A stretch of 64,000 bases of DNA from Methylacidiphilales bacterium (GCA_021272165.1 JAJSLK010000061.1:99604-163603); one strand, 5' to 3'; shown: positions 1-8,886, numbered from the stretch's first letter. The notes: generated by a model not told the origin, from the sequence alone. Numbers and translations: made by a program.

Positions 1-108
1 CCGGAACATGTGCTGCAAAAAGGCAAATCCGAGCGCCCCGGTGGCCCCGGTCAGGGCGAAGCTTTTCGGCAGATAAGTGTCCATGGTCGGTGAAGAATGA
101 ACGTTCAT
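1..108 (-). CDS. N-terminus of an SDR-type (Rossmann-fold) protein, cut by the window edge
   Basis: The minus strand is open from an ATG at 108 (alternative ATG at 84, same frame) to the left edge. From the ATG at 84 it reads MDTYLPKSFALTGATGALGF and continues FAFLQHMFR. The GATGALG segment is the glycine-rich nucleotide-binding loop typical of NAD(P)-dependent epimerases and short-chain reductases. Only about 28 to 36 residues are visible, so substrate and subfamily cannot be told. Neither ATG has a clear ribosome-binding site. Confidence 0.5.
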   Translation of the reverse strand, partial: MNVHSSPTMDTYLPKSFALTGATGALGFAFLQHMFR

Positions 109-289
109 GCTAATGAAGTGGCCCGTGCGGGCAATGGCAAAAATGGAACAAGGGCCCCTTTTGCCGTTTTAGCCGGGCTTATGGATCGATGGTTCAGATG
201 GCAGCGGGAAAATAGTCAATCGGTCACGGGATGACCAGCATCGCGGCGTTCCTTGGCAGCCAACGGAGTAGAAAACAGCTCGTTTTCAA

Positions 290-658
290 ATGGAGTCTGG
301 GAATAAGGAAAATTACGTATACAATCCAATTCCAAAAATCGGAACCCGCAATTCCATGAAGAACAGAAAGAAGCCTTTGCGTGAACGGGGATTCTACATC
401 GTCCTTTGGAGCATCCTTGTTCTGCCAGTCAGCGGGTATATGCTCTTTCTGATTATTCTCTTCGGCAGTTACTTTTTTTATCAGACAGATTCAATGCAAG
501 GCATGCCCCAAGATCATGGATTAATGGTCTGGGGAATCATCAGCGGCGTCTTTATGGTGCCTTTTTTTATGGGGCTTCTCCGTTTCCATCCCATCATTAG
601 ATCCCGTGACTTGGAGAGGGAGAGGCACCGGGACAGATACATATCCAAAGACTGGTAA
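290..658 (+). CDS. Small two-helix membrane protein, function unknown
   Basis: The frame encodes 122 residues; an internal ATG at 356 would give a 100-residue product beginning MKNRKKPLRERG. After a basic N-terminal stretch there are two hydrophobic segments (about residues 35-64 and 78-98), followed by a highly charged tail (RSRDLERERHRDRY). This fits an inner-membrane protein with two transmembrane helices. I recognise no family. No convincing Shine-Dalgarno sequence precedes either start. The stretch is A+T-richer than the housekeeping genes nearby. Confidence 0.4.
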   Translation: MESGNKENYVYNPIPKIGTRNSMKNRKKPLRERGFYIVLWSILVLPVSGYMLFLIILFGSYFFYQTDSMQGMPQDHGLMVWGIISGVFMVPFFMGLLRFHPIIRSRDLERERHRDRYISKDW

Positions 659-755
659 CCTGAATCGCCGCCCCATAGACGCAGGCGGAAATATTTTGGA
701 CGATTGTATCCCGGATCTTTGGCGAAGGGCCGAAGACTGTGCAGCGAGCGTGGTC

Positions 756-914
756 CTACTCGATGTATCGGGTCAATGGCCCAGTCGCAGGGCGACGGAT
801 CATATCCTCCACATGAATGAATAAACGCCCGCTCTCGGTGGTCTCCCGAACGACCTTACGCACGGGCCGGATTTGGCTCGTCTTGGTACTCGGCGGTTGA
901 GGCTTGGATGTCAT
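756..914 (-). CDS. Possible 52-residue hypothetical protein
   Basis: An ATG at 914 opens a frame of 52 codons ending in TAG at 756. The product is basic and proline-rich at its N-terminus, then contains the segment GRLFIHVEDMIRRPATG. It is the only plausible coding feature in the otherwise empty stretch 659-1024. There is no clear ribosome-binding site and I know no homologue, so it may be chance. Confidence 0.25.
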   Translation of the reverse strand: MTSKPQPPSTKTSQIRPVRKVVRETTESGRLFIHVEDMIRRPATGPLTRYIE

Positions 915-1024
915 GGTCGCAATGATTTAGCAAAGCTTATGCCAAGACTATTCGGGAAATTAAGCACGGGTTTATTTTTTTGCAAATGGCTCTTTCTTAA
1001 CTAATTGTAAGAAAGGAAAATTCT

Positions 1025-1588
1025 CTATTTTTCACGCGAAAATGTTAAAAATGTTAAGCCCGTTTCACCGTAGGTTCGATTGCGAAGGATTTTCCAACTT
1101 GTGTCATCATTTTGCACAGTACCCCCTGCAAAATGTTCCCAGATGAAGACACCGCCTGAGACGAGAAACGGAGTGAGCTTCCTGAGGAGGTGCTCGTTGT
1201 TAAGCGGGCCGCGGCTTTTGATGTAGGGGGGATCGGCGAAAATGAGATCAAAACGGGGCGCATCGGGCGGCCGGTCGAGATAGGCGGAGACGTCGCTTTT
1301 CACGGCCTCGCCTTGCAAATGGCAATGGGCGAGGTTGGCGCGGATGCATTCAACAGCCTCCGGCTCTTTTTCGATGAAGGTGGCGGAAGCGGCGCCGCGG
1401 CTGAGAGCTTCGATGCCAAACGAGCCGGTGCCAGCGTAGAGATCGAGGACGTGCGCGCCGGGAACAACGTCAGCGAGGCTGGAGAAGATAACCTGGCGGA
1501 TACGATCCTGGGTGGGCCGGAGGGCATGGCGCTTGGGTGATTGGAGATGAAGGCCGCCGGCGGTGCCGGAAATGACGCGGAGAGGCAT
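1025..1588 (-). CDS. rsmD: 16S rRNA (guanine966-N2)-methyltransferase RsmD
   Basis: RsmD methylates G966 of 16S rRNA in the assembling 30S subunit using S-adenosylmethionine. The 187-residue product has the usual family length. The N-terminal RVISGTAGG and RPTQDRIRQ (24-32) signatures, the SAM-binding motif DLYAGTGSFGIEALSRG (49-65) and the catalytic DPPY (119-122) are all intact. The gene lies 24 bp downstream of the metallo-hydrolase gene on the same strand and is probably co-transcribed with it. No clear terminator follows. Confidence 0.93.
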   Translation of the reverse strand: MPLRVISGTAGGLHLQSPKRHALRPTQDRIRQVIFSSLADVVPGAHVLDLYAGTGSFGIEALSRGAASATFIEKEPEAVECIRANLAHCHLQGEAVKSDVSAYLDRPPDAPRFDLIFADPPYIKSRGPLNNEHLLRKLTPFLVSGGVFIWEHFAGGTVQNDDTSWKILRNRTYGETGLTFLTFSREK

Positions 1589-1612
1589 GACGGCTGAATG
1601 TAGCGCGACGGT

Positions 1613-2395
1613 TTAATCCCACGCGAGAGTGTCGCAGGGTTTGTCGGGAGCGGTGCTGTGAAGGCGGGCGAAGGCGCGGCCGGTTTCCTGGAGCTTGCGG
1701 GAGACGGTGTCGAGGGCACGGCGGGGGCTGTTGCAGTCGGCGCTGAGATGGCCGAGGTAGAGGTCTTCCATCTGGTCGGTTACGACTTCAGCGGCAACGT
1801 CGGCGGCCGCATCATTGGAGAGATGGCCGTGGCGGGAGAGGATGCGTTGCTTGACGGCCCAGGGGCGCTTGGTGTCCTCCTGAAGCAGGCGGAGATCGTG
1901 GTTGGCTTCGAGGACGAGGGCGCGGGCCTGGCGGACGCGCTCGATGACAAGGCGGGTGGCGTAGCCGAGATCGGTGAGAAAGCCGATGTTGCCGAGAGCG
2001 TGATGGAACATGAAGCCCACGGGATCGTAGGCGTCATGGGGGACGGAGAAGCTATTGACCTTGAGGTCGGCCAGCTCCACGGTGGCCCCGGATTCAAAGA
2101 GGTGCCAGCGGGAAAAGCTGGGCATTTGGGGATGAAGATATTCGGCGGTGAGGCGGTTGCAGTGGATGGGGATGTTGTGACGGCGGGCGATGACGGGGAG
2201 TCCGCAGACATGGTCGCTATGTTCGTGGGTGACGAAGATAGCCTGGACATCAGCGAGGGAACGGCCGATACCGGCGAGGCGGAGGTCAATCTGCTTGGCG
2301 CTGAACCCGGCGTCGACGAGAAGGCGGACGTGATCGGTCTCGAGATAGGCGCAGTTGCCGCTGCTGCCGCTGCCGAGAATGGTAAAACGCAGCAT
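1613..2395 (-). CDS. MBL-fold metallo-hydrolase of the YycJ/WalJ type
   Basis: A 260-residue metallo-beta-lactamase-fold protein. It opens with the strand LRFTILGSGSSGNC, followed by the metal-binding THEHSDH motif (residues 56-62), FSVPHDAYDP and a later histidine in HLSND. This layout is characteristic of YycJ/WalJ enzymes, predicted phosphodiesterases or nucleases acting on nucleic acid; the substrate here is unknown. It heads a probable two-gene unit with rsmD and is divergent from rpoN, so the gap 2396-2557 should hold both promoters. Confidence 0.85.
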   Translation of the reverse strand: MLRFTILGSGSSGNCAYLETDHVRLLVDAGFSAKQIDLRLAGIGRSLADVQAIFVTHEHSDHVCGLPVIARRHNIPIHCNRLTAEYLHPQMPSFSRWHLFESGATVELADLKVNSFSVPHDAYDPVGFMFHHALGNIGFLTDLGYATRLVIERVRQARALVLEANHDLRLLQEDTKRPWAVKQRILSRHGHLSNDAAADVAAEVVTDQMEDLYLGHLSADCNSPRRALDTVSRKLQETGRAFARLHSTAPDKPCDTLAWD

Positions 2396-2557
2396 GGTTA
2401 TCTATCCGATTTTCGACGGGGAAAGGCAAGCGGGGAAACGCACCATAGAACTATCTTCGATGATACAGAAGGGCCTCAAAGGTTCTTGTTGCTACATAGT
2501 TAAAACCCAAGATAAATGGCACGAAGAATGCTTGCATAGAAAAGGTTCCCCGGTAGA

Positions 2558-3964
2558 TTGAGTCTTGTGGCCAGTATAGGACTCCACCAAAACTTCTCGC
2601 TCGGGCAGACCCTTTCGCCTCAGATGCAGCAGTCGCTGCAATTTTTGCAGGCGGCGGCGATGGAACTGCAATCACTGGTACAGCAGGAGATCGAGATCAA
2701 TCCGGTTTTGGAAGAAGCGGCGGAGGAGAGCAAGCCGGAGGCTGACACGGAAGACTGGGACAAGCAGTTGGAAGAACTGCGCCAAAAAGACGAGGAGTGG
2801 AAAGAGTATTTCTCCCAAAGCAATACCACGGCGACGAGCTATAACCCGGAGGCGGCGGAGCGCCGGCAATTTCTTTTTGATTCGCAAGTGGAGGCGCCGC
2901 ACCTCTCGGATCATCTGGAGCGGCAACTGACGCTTTCGACGAGCAATCCGGAGATGATCCGAGTGGGTGAAGAGATCATTGGCAATCTGGATGAGGCGGG
3001 ATTTTTGAAGATTCCGCTGATGGAAGTGGCGCAGTCTGCGCAGGTGGAATATGCGGTGGCGCAGAAGACGCTGGAGCGGATCCAGACGTTCGACCCGGTG
3101 GGGGTTGCGGCGCGGGATTTGCGGGAATGCCTGCTAATCCAGATCAACCGGCTCGGCAAGAGCGGGGAACTGGAGGCGGTGATCGTCGGGCAATACCTGG
3201 CCGAACTGGGGCGCAAGAAATACCAGGAGATCGCGCGCGCGCTGAAGGTGCCGCTGGAACGGGTGCAGGCGGCGGCGCAATTCATCGCGACGCTGCAGCC
3301 GCGACCGGGATCGAGCTTCAGTTCCGACGACAAGCAGAACGTGGTGCAGGCGGAGCTGGCGGTGCACAAGGTGGGCGACGATTGGGTCGTGGTGATGAAC
3401 GATGATCCGGTGCCCCGGCTGCGGATCAGCGACACCTACAAGGACCTATTGGTGAACAACGGCCACGACGCCGGGCTGCGGGAATATTTGAAGGAGAAAA
3501 TCCGGGCGGGGAAATTCCTGATCAAGTGCCTGCATCAGCGCCAGCAAACGATTTTCAACATCGCGACGGAAATTGTGAAACGGCAGCGGGCCTTTTTTGA
3601 CCAGGGCGTGGCGCACCTGAAGCCGCTGACGATGAACCAGGTGGCCGAGGTGGTGGGCGTGCACGAGACGACGGTGAGCCGGGCGATCGCGAACAAGTAT
3701 GTGCAGACCCCCTACGGGCTCTTTGACCTGAAATATTTTTTCACGCCCGGTTACCAGACGGCCACCGGCGAGGTGATGTCGAACACGAGCGTGAAGGACG
3801 CGATCCAGGAACTGATCGCGCGCGAAAGCGGCTCGCATCCGCTGTCGGACCAGGAGATCGTGAAGATCCTGGGCGAGCGGGGAATTCCACTGGCCCGCCG
3901 GACGGTGGCGAAGTATCGCTCGGAGCTGGGACTGCTGCCGTCGAACCTGCGCCGCAGCATCTAG
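2558..3964 (+). CDS. rpoN: RNA polymerase sigma-54 factor RpoN
   Basis: Sigma-54 directs polymerase to -24/-12 promoters that need an NtrC-type ATPase for opening. The 468-residue product has the glutamine/leucine-rich activator-interacting region (LSPQMQQSLQFLQ), an acidic region II, the core-binding region, a helix-turn-helix (NQVAEVVGVHETTVSRAI) and the C-terminal RpoN box ARRTVAKYR near residues 446-454. No ATG is available: the in-frame stop at 2537-2539 leaves TTG at 2558 or GTG at 2567 as starts. Its likely client in this window is the NtrC-family regulator at 59275-60612 upstream of kdp. Confidence 0.96.
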   Translation: MSLVASIGLHQNFSLGQTLSPQMQQSLQFLQAAAMELQSLVQQEIEINPVLEEAAEESKPEADTEDWDKQLEELRQKDEEWKEYFSQSNTTATSYNPEAAERRQFLFDSQVEAPHLSDHLERQLTLSTSNPEMIRVGEEIIGNLDEAGFLKIPLMEVAQSAQVEYAVAQKTLERIQTFDPVGVAARDLRECLLIQINRLGKSGELEAVIVGQYLAELGRKKYQEIARALKVPLERVQAAAQFIATLQPRPGSSFSSDDKQNVVQAELAVHKVGDDWVVVMNDDPVPRLRISDTYKDLLVNNGHDAGLREYLKEKIRAGKFLIKCLHQRQQTIFNIATEIVKRQRAFFDQGVAHLKPLTMNQVAEVVGVHETTVSRAIANKYVQTPYGLFDLKYFFTPGYQTATGEVMSNTSVKDAIQELIARESGSHPLSDQEIVKILGERGIPLARRTVAKYRSELGLLPSNLRRSI

Positions 3965-4011
3965 ACCTTTTGGGCTGAATTCGCCGAAGACTGGTTAGGC
4001 TTGGCCGGAAA

Positions 4012-4125
4012 CGTCCCGATGGTGCCGACAGGCTGGAAAACTTCTGGTGCTTGCTCAAGAGCACCTATATTAATTGCGAGCCGTTTCATTTATTCCAATG
4101 CCTCGCTGAACAAACTTTCGATTCA
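4012..4125 (+). pseudogene. C-terminal remnant of an IS1595-type transposase
   Basis: In the frame through 4027 the DNA reads DRLENFWCLLKSTY, then INCEPFHLFQCLAEQTF. This matches the conserved IS1595-family C-terminus, in which an ENFW..LK block precedes an EPFHLF..L.EQ.F block. Nothing recognisable remains upstream and there is no start codon, so it is a relic. It differs in sequence from the intact transposase at 62722-63618. It sits exactly at the left border of the phage-like block. Confidence 0.5.
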
Positions 4126-4144
4126 CCTGTCGAGGAATCGGAAG

Positions 4145-4172
4145 CTGATCCCTCGACAAGCCCAGGATGACA
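4145..4172 (+). repeat. Dispersed repeat, family C
   Basis: A copy of the sequence CTGATCCYTCGACAAGC followed by YCAGGATGAC. Five other copies lie at 4275, 8887 (inverted), 12716, 32660 (diverged) and 45349. The ATG used as the nominal start of the terminase frame (4167) lies inside this copy. Confidence 0.8.
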
Positions 4173-6524
4173 GAACTTTTATTTTATACGAAATGGAGTT
4201 TGGGAGCGAGACAGGCATTGAGGGAAGTGTTCCGCCGACGAGGACATCGGCGGCTACCCAAAAGGCAGGCTGAACTGATCCTTCGACAAGCTCAGGATGA
4301 CGGAACAAAAAAGGCGATCCGCCGCGTCTCCCGGCGCCTTGCCCGAGCTCGTCGCAACGCAGAACCTCCGCAGATCGATTCATTCGCGGAATTTTTGACC
4401 CGGCATGCGCGGGTGAAGAGCGGATCGGGTTACGCGCCCTATCATTTTGCGGGACGCGAGGCATTGCGGCCCATTGTGGAACAGATCGACCGGATACTGG
4501 CCTCGGGCGAACCGGACGCATCGCTGGCGCTTTGCGGCGGGGCGCAGTTCGGCAAAACGGTGCTGATGCTGAATCTGCTGGCTTACCTGGTGGCCGTTCG
4601 GTTTCGCAATGTGGGCTACTACCTGCCCGACGACGATCTCGTCTCCGGCCTGGTCGACGGCAAGCTGCGGCCCGATGTGCTGGACCAGGTGCAGTGGCTG
4701 GCGCGGCTGATCGCGGTGGGCAAGACACTGTCGCCGACGGGCCGGGCGGTGAACCGGAAGGGAGCGTTCCTTTGCACGGACGGCGTGCGGACGGCGCTGG
4801 CCTTCATGCGCGGGCTGGGAAAAATCCCGACGTCGTTTTCGATGGACGTGGTGATCCAGTACGAGAAGGACGACCTGCCGGAGGAGCACGCGCGGTTTTT
4901 GTCGGGCCGGATGACAGCCTCGAACCTGCGGCTGACGCTGATCATCGGGACGCAGCGTTATCACGGCGCGGGGCAGAACCTGGCCTTCACGGAAGGGACG
5001 CAGCATATCGGACTGGTGACCTGCACGGGTTGCGGACGGAAGCTCAATCCCGAAACGGAATGGCCGGGCATTTGCCGGCTGGTAATGCCGGACGCGCCAA
5101 TGAGCGAGTGGCCGCGGCTGACGGTGGAGGGAAGTTTTGAACGCGGAACGAAGAATTCAGCTCCTGGAGCGGAACCGGAATCGGCGCAATTCCGCATTCC
5201 CTTCGCGCCGGGGCAGAAGTTTATGCTGGCGTGTCCGGACTGCGGCGGAGCGCTGGACCGTTCTCATCCCGAGTGGCACGCCCAGGCGCCGGAACGGGAG
5301 GCACAGCGCCGCTGGAGTTACCGGATTTCGCAGCTGCTCATGCCGGCGATTGACCTGGAGCAGATTGTGGCGGCATGGCAACTGGCGATCCGCGATCCAG
5401 CGCAGATGACGGTGTTTTGCACGGACCGGCTGGCCTTGCCGAAGTCTCTGACCCAGACGCTGACGCCGCATGATCTGCAGGCGGCGCAAGGGGATTATTC
5501 CCTGGCCATGGGCAGAATCACGGAATTACCAAATTTCTCGGAATTAACGGAAAGGCGGAAGAAAAATGATCCTAATGGAGCCTTCCTTAAAAATTCTGTT
5601 CATTTGGTAAATTCCGTTAATTCCGTCAGGCTTCCTTTTGTTTCCTACGGAGGATTGGATCTCGGCGACCAGTGCTGGTTTGTGGCGCGGGCGGTGGAGG
5701 CGAAGGCGCCGCATGAGGTGCGTTTGTTGTGGATCGAGGCGATTGCGGCGGAGCGGGTGCGGTCGCGGGTGCCGGAGCTGTTCCGTGAGTTGGATCTGCG
5801 GGCGCTGTGCGTCGATGCCGGCCCACTGCGGGATCTGGCGCGCGATTTGGCTTTTCTGCTGAACGGCCTGGATGAGGTATGCGAACCGACGTCGACTGAT
5901 CCGGCGCGGAATATTTATTTTAATCGCAGGTCGCCGGGAGTTCCGCCGATGGGGACATCGGCGGCTACCCATGAGACAAGGCTCGCGGAGACGACATTGC
6001 ACTGGCAGGCGGCAGCAGAGAAATGGCGGAACGTGCGGTGCGCGCCCGTGGAGTTTACGCAGCGGGAGGGGCAGGGCCTGCGGCACAAGGTGGCGCGGAC
6101 GCAGGAGGGACGGATTTATCCGCTGCTGGCGGCGCATCGCGACGAAACCATTGGCCGTGTCATTTCGGAATTGCTTGCTCCCGATGCGACGCATCCCCGC
6201 CTGACGGAGAACGCGGACGGAACGGCGTGGATGATTTCGGGGCCGCGGTTCCGGTTGCCGAGGCCGACGGAGCAATCGCGGGCGGTGCTGGAGCTCTACG
6301 AACGGCATTTGCTGGCGGGTTCGCGACAGGAGCGGAGCGGCGACGGCAAGACGCTGCGCTACCTCGACCATTGCGAAAATCATTTTCTTCTTGCGACGGC
6401 CTATGCGGCGCTGGCCGAGCTGGTGACGCCGTCGGTCGCGGGAACAATTTCGACGACGACTGCTTTTCGAGCGTTGCCCGCGCCGCGTTCTCATGTGCGG
6501 CGGGAACGGAGCATGGCGGGATGA
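4167..6524 (+). CDS. Phage terminase large subunit, GpA-like, carrying repeat-derived insertions
   Basis: TerL is the ATP-driven motor and nuclease that packages DNA into proheads. The 785-residue frame shows SFAEF..H.RVKSGSGYAPY, a Walker A-like CGGAQFGKTVLML (about 125-137), two zinc-finger pairs (CTGCG..C and CPDCGG) typical of GpA proteins, and a C-terminal nuclease part starting YGGLDLGD. Host repeats have entered the frame. Families C, A and C encode most of the first 45 residues, an inverted pair of family E encodes a linker before the nuclease domain (about 451-488), and family A encodes PPMGTSAATHE near 593-603. The real N-terminus is therefore uncertain. Activity is doubtful but no stop interrupts the frame. 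It heads the phage-like block. Confidence 0.82.
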   Translation: MTELLFYTKWSLGARQALREVFRRRGHRRLPKRQAELILRQAQDDGTKKAIRRVSRRLARARRNAEPPQIDSFAEFLTRHARVKSGSGYAPYHFAGREALRPIVEQIDRILASGEPDASLALCGGAQFGKTVLMLNLLAYLVAVRFRNVGYYLPDDDLVSGLVDGKLRPDVLDQVQWLARLIAVGKTLSPTGRAVNRKGAFLCTDGVRTALAFMRGLGKIPTSFSMDVVIQYEKDDLPEEHARFLSGRMTASNLRLTLIIGTQRYHGAGQNLAFTEGTQHIGLVTCTGCGRKLNPETEWPGICRLVMPDAPMSEWPRLTVEGSFERGTKNSAPGAEPESAQFRIPFAPGQKFMLACPDCGGALDRSHPEWHAQAPEREAQRRWSYRISQLLMPAIDLEQIVAAWQLAIRDPAQMTVFCTDRLALPKSLTQTLTPHDLQAAQGDYSLAMGRITELPNFSELTERRKKNDPNGAFLKNSVHLVNSVNSVRLPFVSYGGLDLGDQCWFVARAVEAKAPHEVRLLWIEAIAAERVRSRVPELFRELDLRALCVDAGPLRDLARDLAFLLNGLDEVCEPTSTDPARNIYFNRRSPGVPPMGTSAATHETRLAETTLHWQAAAEKWRNVRCAPVEFTQREGQGLRHKVARTQEGRIYPLLAAHRDETIGRVISELLAPDATHPRLTENADGTAWMISGPRFRLPRPTEQSRAVLELYERHLLAGSRQERSGDGKTLRYLDHCENHFLLATAYAALAELVTPSVAGTISTTTAFRALPAPRSHVRRERSMAG
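4230..4259 (+). repeat. Dispersed palindromic repeat, family A (diverged)
   Basis: The core CCGCCGA-N8-TCGGCGG is followed by the tail CTACCC. It lies in the 5' part of the terminase frame. Confidence 0.8.
4275..4303 (+). repeat. Dispersed repeat, family C
   Basis: A consensus copy. In the terminase frame it encodes LILRQAQDDG. Confidence 0.8.
5520..5629 (+). repeat. Inverted pair of family E repeats inside terL
   Basis: A copy reading ACGGAATTACCAAATT plus GGAATTAACGG (5520-5552) and an inverted partner (about 5596-5629) flank some 40 bp. The whole resembles a small foldback insertion that keeps the terminase frame open. Direct copies occur at 11593 and 13325. Confidence 0.7.
5941..5970 (+). 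repeat. Dispersed palindromic repeat, family A, in frame in terL
   Basis: A perfect 9-bp stem CCGCCGATG / CATCGGCGG with loop GGGA and tail CTACCC. It encodes PPMGTSAAT in the terminase. Confidence 0.85.
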
Positions 6525-6536
6525 AAACAGGATTGG

Positions 6537-6565
6537 CCGCAAAGGAACACAAAGAGAACAAAGAT
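6537..6565 (+). repeat. Dispersed repeat, family D
   Basis: The sequence GCCGCAAAGGAACACAAAG continues AGAACAAAG. Similar copies follow stop codons at 25658, 28995 and 30730. This one fills the gap between terminase and portal. Confidence 0.65.
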
Positions 6566-6601
6566 GAAGTTCGATTCCCTTTGCCTTGATCACTTTTAAA
6601 A

Positions 6602-7861
6602 ATGAAACCATCGACTTATCTAAAAAATCTTCAGCTCTCCACAAACTGGCGGGCGCAATACAATCCGCTGCGGGGCCTGACCATCGCGCAACTGGTGGCG
6701 ATGCTGGAGGCCGGCGAGCGGGGCAATTATGCGCGGCTGCAATGGCTCTACCGTTTTGTGGAGAAGCGGAACGCGACGCTGCGGGCGGTGTTGCAGCGGC
6801 GGCGGGCGGCGTTGACGCGGCTCGACTGGGACATCCGGTTTCGCGAGGCGGCGCCGCAAGGGCGCGGATCGAGGACGCTGGCGGCGCGGCAAGCGACGGT
6901 GCTGCGGGAGGCATACGAGCGGATCGGCAACCTGCGCGAGGCGGTGAGTTTCCTGGCGCTGGCAGAGTTTCGCGGATACGCGCACCTGGAGCGGCATCTG
7001 GACGCGCAGGGCCGGACGATCCGGTTGCAGCCGGTGCCGCAGTGGTTCTGGGCGCGGTTGGGGCCGGAGGCGCCCTGGCAGTACAACGCGCAGGCGCGTC
7101 CCGGGCTGCCGATGCCGGGTGATCCGGTGCTGGACCCGGAGCGGTTCATCGTGCGCGAGAGCGCCGCGCCGATCGACGAGGTGGCGGTGATCGCGCATGT
7201 GCGGCAGAGCCTGAGCCAGAAGGATTGGGACGGCTTCGTGGAGACGTACGGGTTGCCGCCTCTGTTCCTGGAATTGCCGCCGGACATTCCGGCGGAGAAG
7301 GAGGCCGAGTACCAGGCCCAGGCGGAGGCGATCATCGGCGACGCGCGCGGGACGGTGCCGCACGGGACGCGGATTCACACGGTCGATTCGGGCGCGCGCG
7401 GGCAGAATCCGTTCGCGGAGCATTAGCGTTACCAGGACGAGATGATCGTGCTGGCGGCGACGGGCGGAAAGCTGACGACGCTGGCCGAGCCGGGAACGGG
7501 AACGCTGGCGGGTTCGGCACACCAGCGGGCGTTCGACGATCTTACGGAGTCGGAGGCGGCGCTGATCTCGGAGATTTTCCAGGAGCAATTGGATCGTCCG
7601 CTGCTGGCCCGGCATTTTCCGGGTCAGGCGCAACTGGCCTATTTCGAGATGTCGATGACGCGGTCGCTGGACGCGGCCGATGTGATCGACCAGGCGCTGA
7701 AGCTGGCGCGGGCGGGATACGAGATCGACCCGGCGGAGCTTTCGGAGAAGACGGGTTACCGGCTGCGGTTGCGGAATTATGCGCTGACGCCGATTCCCCG
7801 CGCGCCGATGCCGGAACCGGAAACGGCGGATGAGCCGGAGCCGGTGGAACAGGAGATTTGA
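6602..7861 (+). pseudogene. Mu gp29-like (DUF935) portal gene interrupted by an amber codon
   Basis: Portal proteins form the dodecameric DNA channel at a phage head vertex. The upstream part (274 residues to TAG at 7424-7426) begins MKPSTYLKNLQLS and contains the family hallmarks PLRGLT, WLYRFVEKRN and FVETYGLPP. The downstream part continues in the same frame with RYQDEMIVLAATGGKL and GTGTLAGSAHQ.F, which is exactly what follows in intact DUF935 proteins. One substitution (for example TTG to TAG between His and Arg) explains the break. Unless the amber codon is suppressed, or the downstream ATG at 7442 makes a useful fragment, no functional portal is produced. Confidence 0.82.
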
Positions 7862-7885
7862 ATTTTGAGCGAAAGACTTTTTATC

Positions 7886-8881
7886 ATGAACGAAACAACT
7901 TCCTTTGCCCCGGCGCCGGACGGCTGGTTTCACATCGCGCCGCACGGCACTTTTCCGCACCCGACAGGTGCGCTGCAGGTGATCGACGCGGAGGCGTGCG
8001 AGGCGATGCTGGCGACGTTTCGGGAGGAATCGCGGCAGCCGAATTTTCCCGGACTGCTGGTCGATTTCGACCATGCGTCGCACGATCCGGCGCGACCCAC
8101 GACAGCGGCGGGCTGGATCGGCGCGCTGGAGCATCGCGGTGACGGGCTTTACGCGCAGATCCGCTGGTCGGACCTGGGGCAGCAGGCGTTGACGGGCGGC
8201 CGTTACCGGCTGGCGTCGCCGGTGTGGAACCGGGCCGATTGCGATCAGTGGATGGCGGCCGGTTCTGATGGCCGCGAGGTCGCGCATTTGCGTCCGCGGC
8301 GGCTGGACCGGCTGGCGCTGACAAACGATCCGAACCTGCCAGGGCTGGCACCGCTGTCGAATCGCTTAATCCATTCAGCGGCGGTCGAGGACCGTCGCCC
8401 TTTAGTCAACGAAACCTATTCACCCATGAATCTACGAAACGAAATTCTTCAACATTTACAATTGCCCGCGTCGACGACGGATGCCGAGATCGCGGAGGCG
8501 ATACGGCATCAGGCGTCCGAGCTGGAATCGTTGCGCAATCGCTGCCAGCGGCTGGCGGAGGTGCAGGCGGAGAACGACCTGGAGCGCTTTGCCGAGGTCA
8601 TTACGAATCGCGATGTGGTGCGCGCGCAGTTGCTGGCGAACCGCGAGGCGACACTGGCGTTGCTGAACGCGCTGCGCCATCCGGAGCCGGCAGCGCCGTT
8701 GCATCAGCCGCATTTGTATCGGCCGAATCTTCACCTGCTGAGTCCGCTGGCGCCGGAACCGCAGTCGGCGGCAGCCCGGAAAATTGCGAATCGCGCGCGG
8801 CAGTTGCAGAGCCAACTGAAGATCGGACATCACGCAGCGTTCCGCATGGCGGAGGGCGAGGCGGAGACGGAGGTGGCCTAA
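7886..8881 (+). CDS. Mu gpI-like prohead protease with C-terminal scaffold region
   Basis: In Mu-like phages this protein is the maturation protease, and an internal start yields the scaffold. From the ATG at 7886 the product has 331 residues (a TTG at 7865 would add seven). The N-terminal half has LLVDFDHASHDP and TAAGWIGALE, with a likely catalytic histidine in DFDHAS and the YRLASPVW block typical of the I-protein family. The C-terminal half is helical and Glu/Gln/Leu-rich, as expected of scaffold. An in-frame ATG at 8427 (MNLRNEILQHL) is a good candidate for the separate scaffold start. The gene follows the portal by 24 bp. Confidence 0.8.
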   Translation: MNETTSFAPAPDGWFHIAPHGTFPHPTGALQVIDAEACEAMLATFREESRQPNFPGLLVDFDHASHDPARPTTAAGWIGALEHRGDGLYAQIRWSDLGQQALTGGRYRLASPVWNRADCDQWMAAGSDGREVAHLRPRRLDRLALTNDPNLPGLAPLSNRLIHSAAVEDRRPLVNETYSPMNLRNEILQHLQLPASTTDAEIAEAIRHQASELESLRNRCQRLAEVQAENDLERFAEVITNRDVVRAQLLANREATLALLNALRHPEPAAPLHQPHLYRPNLHLLSPLAPEPQSAAARKIANRARQLQSQLKIGHHAAFRMAEGEAETEVA

Positions 8882-8886
8882 AAAAT

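Noticed and set aside
606..824. 72-codon plus-strand frame following the small membrane protein gene
   Set aside because: No ribosome-binding site and no protein-like pattern; it overlaps the end of the upstream gene and the minus-strand small frame.
992..1015. CTTTCTTA / TAAGAAAG hairpin downstream of rsmD as a terminator
   Set aside because: The stem is A+T-only apart from its ends, and on the rsmD strand it is followed by an A run, not a T run.
4296..4399. Alternative terminase N-terminus in another frame (MTEQKRRSAASPG...)
   Set aside because: It ends at a stop after 33 codons, while the main frame already carries the conserved SFAEF...GSGYAPY block; a frameshift is not needed to explain the gene.
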